Shown here piece after piece: positions 55,613-64,000 of a stretch of 64,000 bases of DNA. Below the pieces are notes generated by a model. The model was given only the letters and a program-made list of their open reading frames with translations. It was not told where the DNA came from and did no database searches. This DNA is from an uncultured Bacteroidota bacterium (GTDB lineage Bacteria > Bacteroidota > Bacteroidia > Flavobacteriales > Flavobacteriaceae): NCBI GenBank assembly GCA_902635965.1, contig CACPQA010000004.1, forward strand, positions 1 to 64,000, read 5' to 3'. The translations under genes and the position numbers were made by a program. The number at the start of each line of letters is the position of its first letter. The first letter of the stretch is position 1.

Positions 55613-55644
55613 CAAAATTAACATCTTATACAAATTTGTAACAA
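55613..55644 (-). promoter_or_regulatory. lysA promoter with palindrome in the spacer
   Basis: Minus strand: TTG (55644-55642), 21 bp, then TAATTTTG (55620-55613), 17 bp before the lysA ATG; both boxes and the spacing fit the Bacteroidota consensus. A perfect 12-bp palindrome TACAAATTTGTA (55629-55640) lies between the boxes and could be an operator. Confidence 0.6.
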
Positions 55645-55736
55645 ATACTTTTTGTAAAATATTAAAATTTCAAATTATTGTTACATTTAAAACATTATTC
55701 TGATTATAATTTTTAAGTCAGGATTATAGAATTTTA

Positions 55737-55744
55737 TATTTTTG
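55737..55744 (+). promoter_or_regulatory. candidate sucC -7 element
   Basis: TATTTTTG, an exact TAnnTTTG match, 16 bp before the sucC ATG. No convincing -33 TTG is found at the right distance, so this is a weak call. Confidence 0.35.
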
Positions 55745-55760
55745 TAGGAAAGAATTTATT

Positions 55761-56951
55761 ATGAATTTGCACGAGTATCAAGGTAAAGAAATTTTAGCTA
55801 GCTATGGTGTTTCCACGCAGAAAGGAATAGTTGTCAGCAATGCAGAAGATGCCTTCACGGCTGCCCAAAAATTAAATAAAGTAACTGGTACAAATATCTA
55901 TGTAGTTAAGGCGCAAATTCACGCTGGAGGTAGAGGAAAGGGGGGTGGAGTTAAAATTGCAAAATCATTAAATGAAGTAAAACAAATCGCTAAAAAAATG
56001 ATTGGAATGATGCTTATAACGCCCCAAACACCTCCTGAAGGAAAAAAAGTGAGAAAAATACTTATTGCAGAGGATGTATACTATCAAGGTGAATCGGAAA
56101 CTAAGGAATTCTATATGTCAATTTTGTTGGATAGAAAAAATTGTAAAAATATTATAATGTATTCCACTGAAGGTGGAATGGATATCGAAAAGGTTGCTGA
56201 AACAAAACCTGAACTCATTTTCAAAGAAACTGTTAATCCTACAATTGGTTTGCAAAAATATCAAGCTAGACAAATTGCTTTTAATTTAGGTCTCAAGGGA
56301 GAGGCTTTCAAAGACATGACAAAATTTATCTTTTCATTATACAAAGCATATGTCAAGTCAGATTCGTCACTCTTTGAGATTAATCCTCTTCTTAAAACTT
56401 CCGATGATAGAATTATTGTGGTAGACTCTAAAGTAACGATTGACAATAACGCTTTATTTCGTCACCCAGATTACTTAGACTTAAGAGATTTAGCAGAAGA
56501 AAACCCTACAGAGGTTGAGGCTGATAAAGCAGGTCTTAATTATATTGACTTGGAGGGAAATGTTGGTTGTATGGTTAATGGAGCTGGTCTTGCAATGGCG
56601 ACAATGGATTTAATTAAACAAGCAGGAGGTTCCCCTTCCAATTTTCTTGATGTAGGTGGTACGGCAGATGCAGAAAGAGTTGAAAAAGGATTTAGAATTA
56701 TTCTTAAAGATCCGAGTGTCAAAGCAATACTCATAAATATCTTTGGAGGAATAGTTCGATGTGATAGAGTAGCTAACGGTATCGTTGAGGCTTATAAGAA
56801 TATTGAAAGCATTAATATCCCAATTATAGTAAGACTTCAGGGGACAAATTCAGATATAGCCAAAGAGATTATTGACAATTCAAATCTGAATGTACTTTCA
56901 GCAATTGATTTTAAAGAAGCTGCTGATAAAGTTCAAGAAGCCATAAAATAA
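55761..56951 (+). CDS. sucC: succinyl-CoA synthetase (ADP-forming) beta subunit
   Basis: 396 residues. It begins 'MNLHEYQGKEILASYGV', followed by the ATP-grasp domain with 'KAQIHAGGRGKGGGVKIAKS'. The C-terminal domain has 'CMVNGAGLAMATMDLIKQAGG', 'FLDVGGTA' and 'NIFGGIVRCDRVANGI'. It forms the TCA-cycle enzyme with the alpha subunit (sucD), which is not in the window. The separation of sucC from sucD is common in Bacteroidota. It is transcribed away from lysA. Confidence 0.96.
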   Translation: MNLHEYQGKEILASYGVSTQKGIVVSNAEDAFTAAQKLNKVTGTNIYVVKAQIHAGGRGKGGGVKIAKSLNEVKQIAKKMIGMMLITPQTPPEGKKVRKILIAEDVYYQGESETKEFYMSILLDRKNCKNIIMYSTEGGMDIEKVAETKPELIFKETVNPTIGLQKYQARQIAFNLGLKGEAFKDMTKFIFSLYKAYVKSDSSLFEINPLLKTSDDRIIVVDSKVTIDNNALFRHPDYLDLRDLAEENPTEVEADKAGLNYIDLEGNVGCMVNGAGLAMATMDLIKQAGGSPSNFLDVGGTADAERVEKGFRIILKDPSVKAILINIFGGIVRCDRVANGIVEAYKNIESINIPIIVRLQGTNSDIAKEIIDNSNLNVLSAIDFKEAADKVQEAIK

Positions 56952-56999
56952 GACATAATGTCATTAATTTTACTTAAAATAATGTCAAAATGACATTAT
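56952..56999 (+). promoter_or_regulatory. candidate hsp20 operator with repeated ATGTCA/TGACAT half-sites
   Basis: GACAT-A-ATGTC at 56952-56962, and ATAATGTCA-AAA-TGACATTAT (perfect 9-bp arms) at 56979-56999. The 9-mer ATAATGTCA occurs at 56955-56963 and 56979-56987, and inverted at 56991-56999. It lies just after the sucC stop and 56 bp before the Hsp20 ATG. Confidence 0.55.
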
Positions 57000-57054
57000 A
57001 ATATCCTTGGTATATGTTTTGCAGGTATTTAAATGAACTTTAAAATTTAATATT

Positions 57055-57483
57055 ATGAATTTAATTACAACAAATTTAAATAGATGGAATCCTATATTAC
57101 TGGATGAATTACTTGATAATAGATGGTTTAATTTCGATTCTTTTAACAACACTTTACCGGCTGTTAATACAATTGAAAAGGAAAATCAATATCAACTTGA
57201 AATTGCTGCCCCTGGAATGGATAAAAAAGATTTTGAAATTGAAATTGATAACGATTTAATTACAGTTTCCTCAACTTCCAAGCACGAAAACGATGTAAAA
57301 AATGGTTTCAATTACAATAGGCAAGAATTTAACTATAATTCATTTAATAGAACTTTTTCATTACCTAAAGAGGTAGATCAAAGTAAAATCAAGGCTATTT
57401 ATACCAATGGTATATTGACAATTACTTTACCTAAATTAAAGGAAGTAATTTCAAAATCTAGAAAATTAATTGAAGTAAAGTAA
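57055..57483 (+). CDS. small heat-shock protein, Hsp20/alpha-crystallin family
   Basis: 142 residues. The alpha-crystallin domain (about 38-130) includes 'YQLEIAAPGMDKKDFEIEIDNDLITVSS', 'RTFSLPKEVDQSKIKAIYTNGILTITLPK' and the strand-ending 'NGILTITLP'. The C-terminal tail is short. It is an ATP-independent holdase that would pass clients to other chaperones. It stands alone between sucC and the S10 peptidase gene, with a repeated palindromic element upstream and a terminator after it. Confidence 0.94.
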   Translation: MNLITTNLNRWNPILLDELLDNRWFNFDSFNNTLPAVNTIEKENQYQLEIAAPGMDKKDFEIEIDNDLITVSSTSKHENDVKNGFNYNRQEFNYNSFNRTFSLPKEVDQSKIKAIYTNGILTITLPKLKEVISKSRKLIEVK

Positions 57484-57505
57484 ATTATTTTAACTTAATA
57501 ATAAG

Positions 57506-57534
57506 AGCGGTTTAATTCAAAGCCGCTTTTTTTT
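57506..57534 (+). terminator. Rho-independent terminator after hsp20
   Basis: Stem AGCGG-TTT (57506-57513) paired with AAA-G-CCGCT (57519-57527), with one bulged G, a loop of five bases and a run of eight T (57527-57534). It lies 23 bp after the hsp20 stop. Confidence 0.85.
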
Positions 57535-57552
57535 AAATTTGTAATAAAAAGC

Positions 57553-59040
57553 ATGACTATCAGAAAGCACTTATTTACTATAATTTCTATTTTATTTTTG
57601 AATGTTTCATTTTCGCAAAATAGATCTTTACCAGTAGATACAATTGTAAAAACAAACCACCAGACATATATAAATGGCAAGAAAATTAGTTACGTTGCTG
57701 AGACTGGAACACAGCCAGTTTGGAATGAGGATGGGGTTGCAGAGGCTTCTCTATTCTATACCTTTTATAGAAGGACTGATGTTAATGATAATTATAGACC
57801 AATTATTTTTTCATTCAATGGAGGTCCTGGCTCAGCATCAGTATGGATGCATTTGGCTTACACTGGACCAAGAATCTTAAAAATTGATAATGAAGGATTT
57901 CCTATTCAGCCATATGGTTATAAAAATAACCCCTATTCTATATTGGATACAGCAGATATAGTTTTTATCAATCCAGTAAATACTGCTTATTCTAGAATGC
58001 ACAAAATAAATGGTGAATATCCTAAAAGAGAAAAGTTTTTTGGTATTAGTGCAGATATCTCATATTTATCAGAATGGCTAAATACATTTGTCACAAGAAA
58101 AAATTTATGGGATGCTCCCAAATATTTAATTGGGGAAAGTTATGGAGGTACAAGGGTCATGGGACTGTCTCTTGCATTACAAAATAAACAGTGGATGTAT
58201 TTGAATGGTGTAATTCTTGTCTCACCAGCAGATTATAGAACCCTAAGAGTAGGGGGTCCAGTTTCATCGGCTTTGAATTTACCTTATTATACAGCTGCTT
58301 CATGGTATCATAATAAATTAAGTGAAGACTTGCAAAACTTAGATATCTTAGATGTTTTACCCATTTCTGAAGATTATGCAATCAATCAATTGATTCCTGC
58401 TATTGCAAAAGGAGGCTCCTTATCTTTAAATGAAAAAGAAGAAATTGCTGAAAAAATGTCCTACTTTTCTGGAATTTCAGAAAAAGTTATTCTTCAACAT
58501 AATCTTGATTTGCCTGAAAGTTTTTTTTGGAAGGAACTTTTAAGAGATGAGGGATTCACAGTAGGTAGACTTGATTCAAGGTACAAAGGAATAGATAAAA
58601 AGCAATCTGGTGATAATCCAGATTATAATTCAGAATTAGATTCTTGGGAACATTCATTTACTCCTGCTATTAACCAATATATTTCCAATGAACTAAAATT
58701 TAAAACAGATGTAAAGTATAATATGTTTGGACCAGTTCATCCTTGGGAAGATGATAATTTAAACACAAGAGAAGATCTAAGACAAGCCATGGCTCAAAAC
58801 CCGTATTTAAATATTTTAACTCAGTCAGGTTATTATGATGGGGCAACTACATATTTTGCAGCTAAATATACTCAGTGGCAAATTGATCCTAGCGGTAAGC
58901 TAAGAGACAGAATGCATTTTAAGGGTTACCGAAGTGGTCATATGATGTACCTTAGAAAAGAGGATTTGAAAAAAGCAAATAACGATTTAAGAGAATTTAT
59001 TTTAAAAACATTACCAGGGAGTAAACCAGCTAAATATTAA
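57553..59040 (+). CDS. serine carboxypeptidase-like S10 family peptidase
   Basis: 495 residues. The signal peptide is residues 1-22 ('...FLNVSFSQ'). The S10 motifs are all visible: 'FSFNGGPGSASVWMHLAYTGPR' (oxyanion), 'LIGESYGGTRV' with the nucleophile Ser, the acid Asp in 'QSGYYDGATTY', and the His in 'YRSGHMMYL'. Such exported enzymes of marine flavobacteria remove C-terminal residues from peptides. It follows the hsp20 terminator by 18 bp and must have its own promoter in or near that gap. It ends 1 bp before the convergent CarboxypepD_reg-like gene. Confidence 0.92.
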   Translation: MTIRKHLFTIISILFLNVSFSQNRSLPVDTIVKTNHQTYINGKKISYVAETGTQPVWNEDGVAEASLFYTFYRRTDVNDNYRPIIFSFNGGPGSASVWMHLAYTGPRILKIDNEGFPIQPYGYKNNPYSILDTADIVFINPVNTAYSRMHKINGEYPKREKFFGISADISYLSEWLNTFVTRKNLWDAPKYLIGESYGGTRVMGLSLALQNKQWMYLNGVILVSPADYRTLRVGGPVSSALNLPYYTAASWYHNKLSEDLQNLDILDVLPISEDYAINQLIPAIAKGGSLSLNEKEEIAEKMSYFSGISEKVILQHNLDLPESFFWKELLRDEGFTVGRLDSRYKGIDKKQSGDNPDYNSELDSWEHSFTPAINQYISNELKFKTDVKYNMFGPVHPWEDDNLNTREDLRQAMAQNPYLNILTQSGYYDGATTYFAAKYTQWQIDPSGKLRDRMHFKGYRSGHMMYLRKEDLKKANNDLREFILKTLPGSKPAKY

Positions 59041-59041
59041 G

Positions 59042-60550
59042 TCAATTAGAATTAACCTTAAACGATTTAATTGCTTGGTTTGGTTCTATTACAGAATAAT
59101 CATTCCAGTAGTTTGGGTCGTAAGAATGAAGTTTATCTTGTTTAAAACCCTTTTGTTCCTCTAATTTATTGAATTCTTCTTCATTAATTGGTATATCATC
59201 AAAGACAATCAATGTAGTTTTTGAACTTTGGTCTAAGTTAAAATTAATTCTTGCTAGCAGCTCATTCTGTTTCCTTCTTCCTCGAACATATTTATTTTTT
59301 TCTACTATTTTTATTGGTCTATTTATCCCAGATTTAAACTTAAATTCAGATTCTAAGAATTGAAGTTGGTATTTTTCATTAGAAAAATTATTAAAAACCA
59401 ACGTGGCCCTGTGATAGTACAATTCGAAAGAAATCCCAAATAATGAAAAACTTCTTAATATTTTATTATTTTGCTGCTCAATCTTCATGATAGAAAAATT
59501 TTCGGAATTAATCCAAATATTACCGCTATATTTTCCTTTTGAGGATTTAGGCTTAAACTTTATTTTATAAACTGGTACTTCTCCCTCATAAGAATAGGAA
59601 ATGATTTTAAATTCATATAAATATGATTTTTTCAAAAATTCAAACTTTAGTCCTTTTTTGTAAATACCATCGTATATTCTTGATATTCTGCTTTTTCTAT
59701 TTTTATAAAAATTTTCATTTTCAATATTCTTTTTTTCTATCTGTTTTTTAATAACTGTTGAGTCTTTTATAATACTATCTATGCTTTCTTCAATCAGTTC
59801 TTCTCTGTCAACTTTTGTGCTGAAAATTCCCGATTTAAATTTGAAATAAGAATTTTCTTTTGTTCTCTTATTTAAAATTTCAGCAATCTTTTTTTCAATT
59901 TGCTCATACCCTTTTTCATTGATCGTATCGGCAAGATCCACTGCCCTTATAATTTCGAGTTTTTGATTTTCCTTGCTCCAATCACCGTAAATTTCACCGA
60001 GTGATTCGGTATGCCATGAGTCTTTTTTGGGAATTGACTTAAATATTGAATCCCAAAAATTCTTATTCAATTCTCTGATTGATGATTTTTCAATTTCCAT
60101 CTTCATTTTGTCCCATTTTTGAAAAAAAGATTCTCTCATGAAGTATTTTTTTTTAGAATAACCAGTTAAATATTTATCATCTATATTCTCCTTAACCTTT
60201 TTAATTATTTCATATGCATCTAAGTTTTGCGATGTTAGAATGATGGAATTAAGTTTTATTATCTTTTCCTTGAGCTCTATTACTGGTTGTTTTAATTCAA
60301 CAATTGCGGCCTTATATTCGTTGAAACCCATGCAACTTATGAATAATGAATCTTTGTTTGAAAAATTTGTAGATTTTGAGACTCGGAAAAAGCCCTCTTC
60401 ATTTGAAATTGTATTGTAATTAAAATTTGTCAAAATGGTAGTAAATGGAATGGGGTCTTTTGTAATGCTATCTGTAACTTGTAAATATATTTCCTGACCC
60501 TGCAACATAATTAATCTTAAAAAAATCAAACAATAAAAAATTCGTTTCAT
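59042..60550 (-). CDS. exported CarboxypepD_reg-like domain protein, function unknown
   Basis: 502 residues. The signal peptide is residues 1-19. A carboxypeptidase-regulatory-like beta domain follows (about 20-95: 'LQVTDSITKDPIPFTTILTN', 'TISNEEGFFRV', 'LFISCMGFNEY'), as in TonB-dependent receptors and DUF5686 proteins. The next ~400 residues are rich in Lys, Glu and Ile and include 'YFMRESFFQKWDKMKMEIEKS'. The C-terminal part has beta strands ('VYKIKFKPKSSKGKYSGNIWINSENFSIMKIE') like those of flavobacterial outer-membrane-associated proteins. There is no full beta-barrel. It lies 5 bp after uvrB on the same strand. Confidence 0.72.
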   Translation of the reverse strand: MKRIFYCLIFLRLIMLQGQEIYLQVTDSITKDPIPFTTILTNFNYNTISNEEGFFRVSKSTNFSNKDSLFISCMGFNEYKAAIVELKQPVIELKEKIIKLNSIILTSQNLDAYEIIKKVKENIDDKYLTGYSKKKYFMRESFFQKWDKMKMEIEKSSIRELNKNFWDSIFKSIPKKDSWHTESLGEIYGDWSKENQKLEIIRAVDLADTINEKGYEQIEKKIAEILNKRTKENSYFKFKSGIFSTKVDREELIEESIDSIIKDSTVIKKQIEKKNIENENFYKNRKSRISRIYDGIYKKGLKFEFLKKSYLYEFKIISYSYEGEVPVYKIKFKPKSSKGKYSGNIWINSENFSIMKIEQQNNKILRSFSLFGISFELYYHRATLVFNNFSNEKYQLQFLESEFKFKSGINRPIKIVEKNKYVRGRRKQNELLARINFNLDQSSKTTLIVFDDIPINEEEFNKLEEQKGFKQDKLHSYDPNYWNDYSVIEPNQAIKSFKVNSN

Positions 60551-60555
60551 TTCTG

Positions 60556-62544
60556 TTAAATGTTATTTTTAAGTTTTTTAAGTTGATCCCTTAACCTAGC
60601 TGCTTCCATGAAATCTAGGTCTTTAGCGGCCTGTTCCATTTTTTTTCTTGTTTCTCTAATTTTTTCTTCAACCTTTTTTTTAGGTAGCAGATATATCGAT
60701 TCTTCATCAGTCTCTATTTTTTTTTCAATTTCTGAATCAACTCTTTTTGCTAGGGCGTTGTCTAAAGTTTTTTCTATCTGTCTTGGGACGATATTATTAA
60801 TCTTATTGTATTCTTGCTGCTTTTCTCTTCTGTAATTTGTTTCTTTAATTGTTTTTTTCATTGAATCTGTAATTCTATCGGCGTAAAGAATAGATTTACC
60901 ATTAACGTTTCTAGCTGCTCTTCCTATTGTTTGTGTTAGAGAGCGATTCGATCTTAAAAAGCCTTCTTTGTCTGCATCCAATATTACCACTAAAGAAACC
61001 TCGGGTAAATCCAATCCTTCTCTTAAAAGATTAACTCCAATGAGAACATCGAAATCGCCTTTTCGTAGTCCCTGCATAATTTCAACCCTTTCCAACGTAT
61101 CAACATCACTATGAATATACCTCGACTTTATTTTAATTTTTGTGAGATAATTTGTGAGTTCTTCAGCCATTCTCTTTGTCAATGTTGTAACGAGAGTTCT
61201 TTCTTTAAACTCAACTCTTTTTTGAATTTCTTCAATTAGATCATCAATTTGATTTTTACTCTTTCTTACTTCTACAACAGGATCTAATAGCCCAGTTGGT
61301 CTTATAATTTGTTCGATAAATACACCATTTGTTTTTTTAAATTCATAATCAGAAGGTGTTGCACTGACGTAAAGAACTTGACTCTGCAATTGCTCAAATT
61401 CCTCAAATTTTAGGGGTCTGTTGTCAAGAGCTGCTGGTAGTCTAAATCCGTATTCTACTAAATTTTCTTTTCTGCTTCTGTCCCCTCCATACATTGCATG
61501 TACTTGAGATATTGTTACGTGACTTTCATCTACCACCATAATATAGTCATTGGGGAAATAATCCAACAAACAAAATGGTCGAGTTCCAGGACTTCTACCG
61601 TCAAGATATCTTGAATAATTTTCTATTCCTGAGCAGTATCCAAGTTCTTTAATCATTTCTAAGTCAAAATTTGTTCTTTCCTCTATTCTTTTTGCTTCTA
61701 AACTTCTACCCATATCTTTAAAAAAATCTATCTGATCTTTTAAATCAAATTGGATATTTTTTATCGCATTTTCTAATTGATTTTCTGAAGTAACAAAAAT
61801 GTTAGCTGGGAATATTCTTAAATTTTCAACTTTCCCAAGATTTGAGTTATCAATAGGATTAAAGACTTCTATTTCTTCAATTTCATCTCCAAAAAAATAT
61901 ATTTTGTATGCTACATCAGAATAACCAGGAAAAACATCTATTATATCCCCCTTTACCCTGAAATTACCTCTTGAAAATACACCTGTTGTCCTTGAATAAA
62001 GTCCTTTGACAAGGTATCTTATTAAGTTCATTTTTGGGATAAGTTGTTTTTCATGTATTTGAATCATATTATTTTTGAACTCATTTGGATTTCCGATTCC
62101 GTATAGACATGAGACAGATGCTACGACTATTACATCTCTTCTGCCTGATAGAAGAGAAGATGTTGTGCTTAGCCTTAATTTTTCTATTTCATCATTGATC
62201 GATAGGTCTTTTTCAATATAGAGTCCAGAACTTGGTATGTAAGCTTCAGGCTGGTAATAATCATAGTAAGAGACGAAATATTCAACTGCATTTTCTGGAA
62301 AAAAAGACTTAAATTCAGAGTATAGTTGTGCTGCCAATGTTTTATTGTGAGCAAGAACAAGTGTGGGTTTTTGAAGTCTCTCAATTACATTTGCAACTGT
62401 AAACGTTTTTCCAGAGCCTGTAACTCCCTGAAGGGTTTGATAATTGAAGTTGTTATTAAATCCCTCACAGATTTGATCGATAGCTTCAGGTTGATCTCCT
62501 GTTGGTTTAAAACTGGATATTATTTTGAATTTCATTTGGGACAA
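60556..62544 (-). CDS. uvrB: excinuclease ABC subunit B
   Basis: 662 residues, the usual length. Walker A is 'LQGVTGSGKTFTVAN'. The beta-hairpin region has 'FVSYYDYYQPEAYIPSSGLYIEKD', the helicase motifs include 'DESHVT' and 'QTIGRAARN', and the C-terminal UVR domain is 'EKIRETRKKMEQAAKDLDFMEAARLRDQLKKL', which binds UvrC. It is the damage-verifying helicase of nucleotide excision repair; uvrA and uvrC are not in the window. The start at 62544 is 68 bp from the divergent kinase-like gene. Confidence 0.97.
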   Translation of the reverse strand: MSQMKFKIISSFKPTGDQPEAIDQICEGFNNNFNYQTLQGVTGSGKTFTVANVIERLQKPTLVLAHNKTLAAQLYSEFKSFFPENAVEYFVSYYDYYQPEAYIPSSGLYIEKDLSINDEIEKLRLSTTSSLLSGRRDVIVVASVSCLYGIGNPNEFKNNMIQIHEKQLIPKMNLIRYLVKGLYSRTTGVFSRGNFRVKGDIIDVFPGYSDVAYKIYFFGDEIEEIEVFNPIDNSNLGKVENLRIFPANIFVTSENQLENAIKNIQFDLKDQIDFFKDMGRSLEAKRIEERTNFDLEMIKELGYCSGIENYSRYLDGRSPGTRPFCLLDYFPNDYIMVVDESHVTISQVHAMYGGDRSRKENLVEYGFRLPAALDNRPLKFEEFEQLQSQVLYVSATPSDYEFKKTNGVFIEQIIRPTGLLDPVVEVRKSKNQIDDLIEEIQKRVEFKERTLVTTLTKRMAEELTNYLTKIKIKSRYIHSDVDTLERVEIMQGLRKGDFDVLIGVNLLREGLDLPEVSLVVILDADKEGFLRSNRSLTQTIGRAARNVNGKSILYADRITDSMKKTIKETNYRREKQQEYNKINNIVPRQIEKTLDNALAKRVDSEIEKKIETDEESIYLLPKKKVEEKIRETRKKMEQAAKDLDFMEAARLRDQLKKLKNNI

Positions 62545-62568
62545 AATTATTGAATATTTGACTTATTA

Positions 62569-62602
62569 TTGCTCGTTTTCTTTTGAAAAGAAGCTAAATT
62601 TG
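62569..62602 (+). promoter_or_regulatory. promoter of the kinase-like gene
   Basis: TTG (62569-62571), 23 bp, then TAAATTTG (62595-62602), matching the Bacteroidota consensus. The ATG is only 10 bp further on, so the mRNA should be nearly leaderless. Confidence 0.55.
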
Positions 62603-62612
62603 AAAAACTTAT

Positions 62613-63692
62613 ATGGAAGAGAAACTTATTTCAAAAAAAAAACCTTTTTTTCCTATTATTGAAATTTTAAGTATTTATCTTAAAAAGTATAATAGGTGGG
62701 TTTATACTCCAATTTCATATCAAGACCTCCTTAGATTTGCTGGCTCAGTTGCAGTATATGACGAAAAAGGTAAAGATACACTCTGGGTAAGGGTGTATTA
62801 TAGTGATACAGAAAGAAGAGAAATAGACCATAATTTAAAAAAAGTATACACTCTTCTTCACTCCGATGGTAATGACTCATCTCTTCCTTATCTAAGTATT
62901 GATGCTATTGATTACTGCACATTTGGAAATTCTAAGCCATTTAGAATAAAAGTCAGAAACATCCTTAATGACAACTTCACATATTTTTATATTAAATGTA
63001 CAGATGCTTCAAGGGTTTATGGATTGGAATTTGAACATATGTTATCCCCTTACAATTTAAATTTTTTAGTTAACGATAAAACTCTGATTGAAGAACATAT
63101 TTCGGGTATTCCAGGTGACTTTTTTATAGATAATTTATTAAAAAAGTGTTCAATTAGTGAGCAAGCACAAATAGCAAAGGAATATGTTAAATTCAATGAA
63201 AGATGTATGATAAGATTATTGGGAGACATGAGGTCATATAACTACGTTGTTGTACCAATCCATGATTTCGACCAGGTAGTTTACAAAATCAGAGCAATTG
63301 ACTTTGATCAACAGTGTTACGAAGGAAGTTTTAAAGTCTACAGACCTCAGTTTTTTAAAGAAAATTTTCCCATAATTAAGCTTGTTAAAAATAGATTAAA
63401 TCATGATTCGGTAATTCAGTACAAAATTGAGGAAAGATCCATAGTTGCAAAAAGAATAATTAGTTCTGGTTCTAGATTGGAAACACTAGTCCAAATTATG
63501 ACAAAAGACACTTTATCAAAACCAGATTATCTTAAAAAATTATCTCAAGAGATATATAAATTCACTAAAGATATGGCTTTTAAAAAAGTTAAAAGTATGG
63601 GAGATGTTATGTCAGCTTCATTTTCATATGTTAGAAATAATTACGAAAATTTGAACATGTCTAATCTAATAAATAAAAGTAATTTGGACTAG
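62613..63692 (+). CDS. uncharacterised protein with a kinase-like motif pattern
   Basis: 359 residues, no signal peptide or membrane segment. I do not recognise a named family. The motif order resembles the APH/HipA-type kinase fold. A strand with Lys128 ('FYIKCT') comes first, then a helix with Glu139 ('LEFEHML'). Next comes a hinge-like 'LIEEHISGIPGDFF' at about 158-171. The loop 'LLGDMRSYN' has Asp205 and Asn210 spaced as in 'HGDLHPGN', and 'AIDFD' at 229-232 fits a DFD metal site. The HRD-type His is missing. It is divergent from uvrB with its own promoter. The kinase call is an inference from motif spacing; the gene itself is certain. Confidence 0.85.
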   Translation: MEEKLISKKKPFFPIIEILSIYLKKYNRWVYTPISYQDLLRFAGSVAVYDEKGKDTLWVRVYYSDTERREIDHNLKKVYTLLHSDGNDSSLPYLSIDAIDYCTFGNSKPFRIKVRNILNDNFTYFYIKCTDASRVYGLEFEHMLSPYNLNFLVNDKTLIEEHISGIPGDFFIDNLLKKCSISEQAQIAKEYVKFNERCMIRLLGDMRSYNYVVVPIHDFDQVVYKIRAIDFDQQCYEGSFKVYRPQFFKENFPIIKLVKNRLNHDSVIQYKIEERSIVAKRIISSGSRLETLVQIMTKDTLSKPDYLKKLSQEIYKFTKDMAFKKVKSMGDVMSASFSYVRNNYENLNMSNLINKSNLD

Positions 63693-63728
63693 TTAAAGTC
63701 TAAATACTATACCCTGTTTATACTTTAA

Positions 63729-64000
63729 TTACTCTCGAATAACTTTATTATTATTTTGATTTATATTCCTAATAGATATGTAGAAAAAAAATTGTAATCC
63801 AAAAAGTATGGTTGCCAGTAATAGATGGAGTGGCTGGGTACTAAATGGAAAGTGCAAATAATACATCACAATACCTACAATAATCTCAATTACAATAATT
63901 CCTAAAATCCAAAAAATAATTTTTGAATTCAAGTTTATCTTCCTAGATAAATAAATGATAAAAAAATTGACTGTTAAAATTAAAAGTGAAAAACTCCTAT
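63729..64000 (-). CDS. ctaA: heme A synthase (COX15/CtaA family), C-terminal part, 5' end outside window
   Basis: The minus-strand frame stays open to the right edge. The visible ~90 residues hold a partial membrane helix ('SFSLLILTVNFFIIYL'), then two further helices with 'EIIVGIVMYYLHFPFSTQPLHLLLATILFG' read across them. The 'QPLHLLLA' His is the conserved C-terminal heme ligand of CtaA/Cox15. A TTG at 63932 is internal, not a start. CtaA oxidises heme O to heme A for cytochrome aa3-type oxidases, which implies aerobic respiration. It ends 36 bp from the convergent kinase-like gene. Confidence 0.8.
   Translation of the reverse strand, partial: RSFSLLILTVNFFIIYLSRKINLNSKIIFWILGIIVIEIIVGIVMYYLHFPFSTQPLHLLLATILFGLQFFFYISIRNINQNNNKVIRE

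Noticed and set aside
63729..63932. Free-standing 67-residue membrane protein at the right edge
   Set aside because: The apparent start is TTG and the frame continues open to the window edge with another hydrophobic helix; the sequence matches the C-terminus of heme A synthase, so it is a partial gene.

Overview
The window is a low-G+C, gene-dense chromosomal segment that looks like a compact marine member of the Flavobacteriia (Bacteroidota). The evidence is a giant type IX secretion (T9SS) substrate followed by a PorP/SprF gene, the Bacteroidota-specific small protein DUF4295 next to bL28 and bL33, bacillithiol BshC, a DUF4199 protein, and promoters that fit the Bacteroidota form TTG-N(17-23)-TAnnTTTG. 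I found no rRNA, tRNA, CRISPR array, insertion sequence or prophage. No gap between genes exceeds about 230 bp.

Layout. Bases 1-14200 hold the 3' part of a >13 kb SprB-like surface adhesin gene, cut by the window's left edge, and its PorP/SprF partner. Bases 14207-18306 (minus strand) hold a small fatty-acid activation and oxidation cluster: acyl-CoA dehydrogenase, MarR regulator and acyl-CoA ligase, with a good palindromic operator in front of the MarR gene. Bases 18335-27109 (minus) hold purL, an MsbA-like ABC exporter, a phosphohexomutase, a GT2 glycosyltransferase and a DUF4199 membrane protein. Bases 27178-35306 are mixed: bL31, MtaB, a small acetyltransferase, an alpha/beta hydrolase, an AlkB-type dioxygenase, HtpG, KAS III, a CoA-binding protein and a Na+/solute symporter. 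Bases 35357-53181 are mostly one plus-strand run: recR, 2-oxoacid dehydrogenase E2, a DEDDh exonuclease, an FAH-family hydrolase, cinA, bL28-bL33-DUF4295, ftsY, a lipase-like hydrolase, rimO, bshC, guaA, a LysM protein, pyrG and yidC. A 153-aa minus-strand gene interrupts this run. The rest holds mnmA, lysA, sucC, an Hsp20 chaperone, an S10 peptidase, a CarboxypepD_reg-like surface protein, uvrB, an unannotated protein with a kinase-like motif pattern, and the 3' end of a heme A synthase gene.

Most of the window is housekeeping: nucleotide synthesis (purL, guaA, pyrG), RNA modification (mtaB, rimO, mnmA), protein targeting and insertion (ftsY, yidC), repair (recR, uvrB, AlkB-like) and chaperones (htpG, hsp20). 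I see no defence island or obvious new multi-gene system. The best leads are: (a) the mosaic architecture of the giant adhesin, with a very recent in-frame 831-bp duplication and five dispersed copies of an inserted module; (b) a kinase-like protein divergent from uvrB; and (c) several undescribed candidate operators upstream of marR, hsp20/htpG, rpmB, lysA and pyrG.
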